From Thermoanaerobacterium butyriciformans (GTDB lineage Bacteria; Bacillota; Thermoanaerobacteria; Thermoanaerobacterales; Thermoanaerobacteraceae): a stretch of 64,000 bases of DNA. Below are positions 63,401 through 64,000 of the stretch, piece by piece (the stretch's first letter is position 1; every line of letters starts with the position of its first letter). The notes beneath the pieces were generated by a model. It was given only the letters and a program-made list of their open reading frames with translations, ran no database searches and was not told the DNA's origin. Made by a program: the position numbers and the translations under genes. The stretch spans positions 29,307-93,306 of the forward strand of contig NZ_JAGGLT010000010.1 of the NCBI RefSeq assembly GCF_017874545.1. Direction: 5' to 3'.

Positions 63401-64000
63401 AACTAGTTGTTATCATGGGAATATAGACCCAACACACTTGTTTCAATTCCTTATAGGTAGGCTAAAAACGAAGTACAGCATGTCCGAGTTCATGAGAGCA
63501 AACTAGTTTCAATTCCTTATAGGTAGGCTAAAAACGCTATTTCAACGGGATTAAATTCAATTATTAGTCAGAGTTTCAATTCCTTATAGGTAGGCTAAAA
63601 ACCTTCTCCGGCTGTAATTCTTGGAGGTTCGCCAAGCAAGTTTCAATTCCTTATAGGTAGGCTAAAAACTAGTTGTTATCATGGGAATATAGACCCAACA
63701 CACTTGTTTCAATTCCTTATAGGTAGGCTAAAAACGAAGTACAGCATGTCCGAGTTCATGAGAGCAAACTAGTTTCAATTCCTTATAGGTAGGCTAAAAA
63801 CAACAGCTTTTGCGCTAGATATAGCATTGAATGTAGCGTTTCAATTCCTTATAGGTAGGCTAAAAACAGACGCCTCGACAATATTTTTCTCGCTTAGATA
63901 GTTCTGTTTCAATTCCTTATAGGTAGGCTAAAAACAACAGCTTTTGCGCTAGATATAGCATTGAATGTAGCGTTTCAATTCCTTATAGGTAGGCTAAAAA
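57431..64000 (-). CRISPR. CRISPR array, about 98 repeats, type I-B-like, truncated at the right edge
   Basis: I counted 98 near-identical 30-bp repeats from 57498 to 63972 by eye, plus a degenerate one at 57431-57460 at normal spacing. Plus-strand repeats begin GTTTCAATTCC and end GGTAGGCTAAAAAC; the other strand ends ATTGAAAC, the 8-base handle typical of I-B crRNAs. Transcription is therefore read on the minus strand and the leader should lie beyond 64000. Decay at the left end supports this. Spacers are about 35-38 bp. Repeats at 57567 and 57702-58570 carry CCTGATAGG; those at 57498, 57635 and 58638 onward carry CCTTATAGG. Several spacers are duplicated. Confidence 0.97.

Overview
The window looks like a chromosome segment of a low-GC, thermophilic, saccharolytic, anaerobic Firmicute, most like Thermoanaerobacterium or a close relative. 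This rests on very AT-rich intergenic DNA, strong GGAGG-type ribosome binding sites, frequent TTG/GTG starts, a surface-anchored pectinase with S-layer homology domains, a ferredoxin-type 2-oxoacid oxidoreductase and a type I-B-like CRISPR repeat. The genus is an inference. I saw no rRNA, tRNA, prophage or intact insertion sequence.

Layout. 1-0.8 kb: a cut-off HicA-type toxin and a DUF4258/YgiT toxin-antitoxin pair. 0.9-8.4 kb: a secreted SLH-anchored GH28 pectinase, then a fructose operon (fruR, fruK, EIIA, EIIBC). 8.5-19.1 kb: a winged-helix protein, membrane glycosyltransferases (GtrA, GT2, GT39 and a second polytopic one), Uma2 and Rpn-type nucleases, and a two-component system. Three matching 11-bp direct-repeat operators suggest that this system controls itself and both glycosyltransferase units. 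19.2-26.6 kb: an SLH surface protein, DUF4127, a polysaccharide deacetylase, an acyltransferase and a HepT/MntA pair. 26.6-31 kb: pyrG with a leader terminator, a tandem pair of small-peptide loci built like par/fst type I toxin-antitoxin systems, a PHP phosphatase, a pseudoknotted RNA candidate and a Phd/HicB-HicA pair. 31-42 kb: serA, an aminotransferase, glycerate kinase, a CtpA protease, the hom-thrC-thrB operon behind an ACT regulator, a lipoprotein and WalJ. 42.3-55 kb: a palindrome of two DnaA boxes, a korAB-like oxidoreductase, a MarR-controlled heterodimeric ABC exporter, a ClC antiporter, and a BusR-like regulator in front of an OpuC-type osmolyte importer. 55-64 kb: cas4-cas1-cas2 and a CRISPR array of about 98 repeats that runs off the right edge.

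The most unusual content is non-coding. The twin loci at 28.47-29.05 kb each have a 36-codon cationic peptide gene, a convergent short RNA, a shared bidirectional terminator, a hairpin masking the ribosome binding site, and a 15-16 nt seed in the RNA that is complementary to the start region of its own partner. The seeds differ between the copies, and each matches its own target. A family of intergenic elements with compensatory stem changes (8.5, 13.3, 21.9 and 23.6 kb) and an unrelated 207-bp nested inverted-repeat element (35.0 kb) are also unexplained.

Gene starts were chosen by eye from Shine-Dalgarno spacing. Family assignments come from recognising motifs, not from searches.
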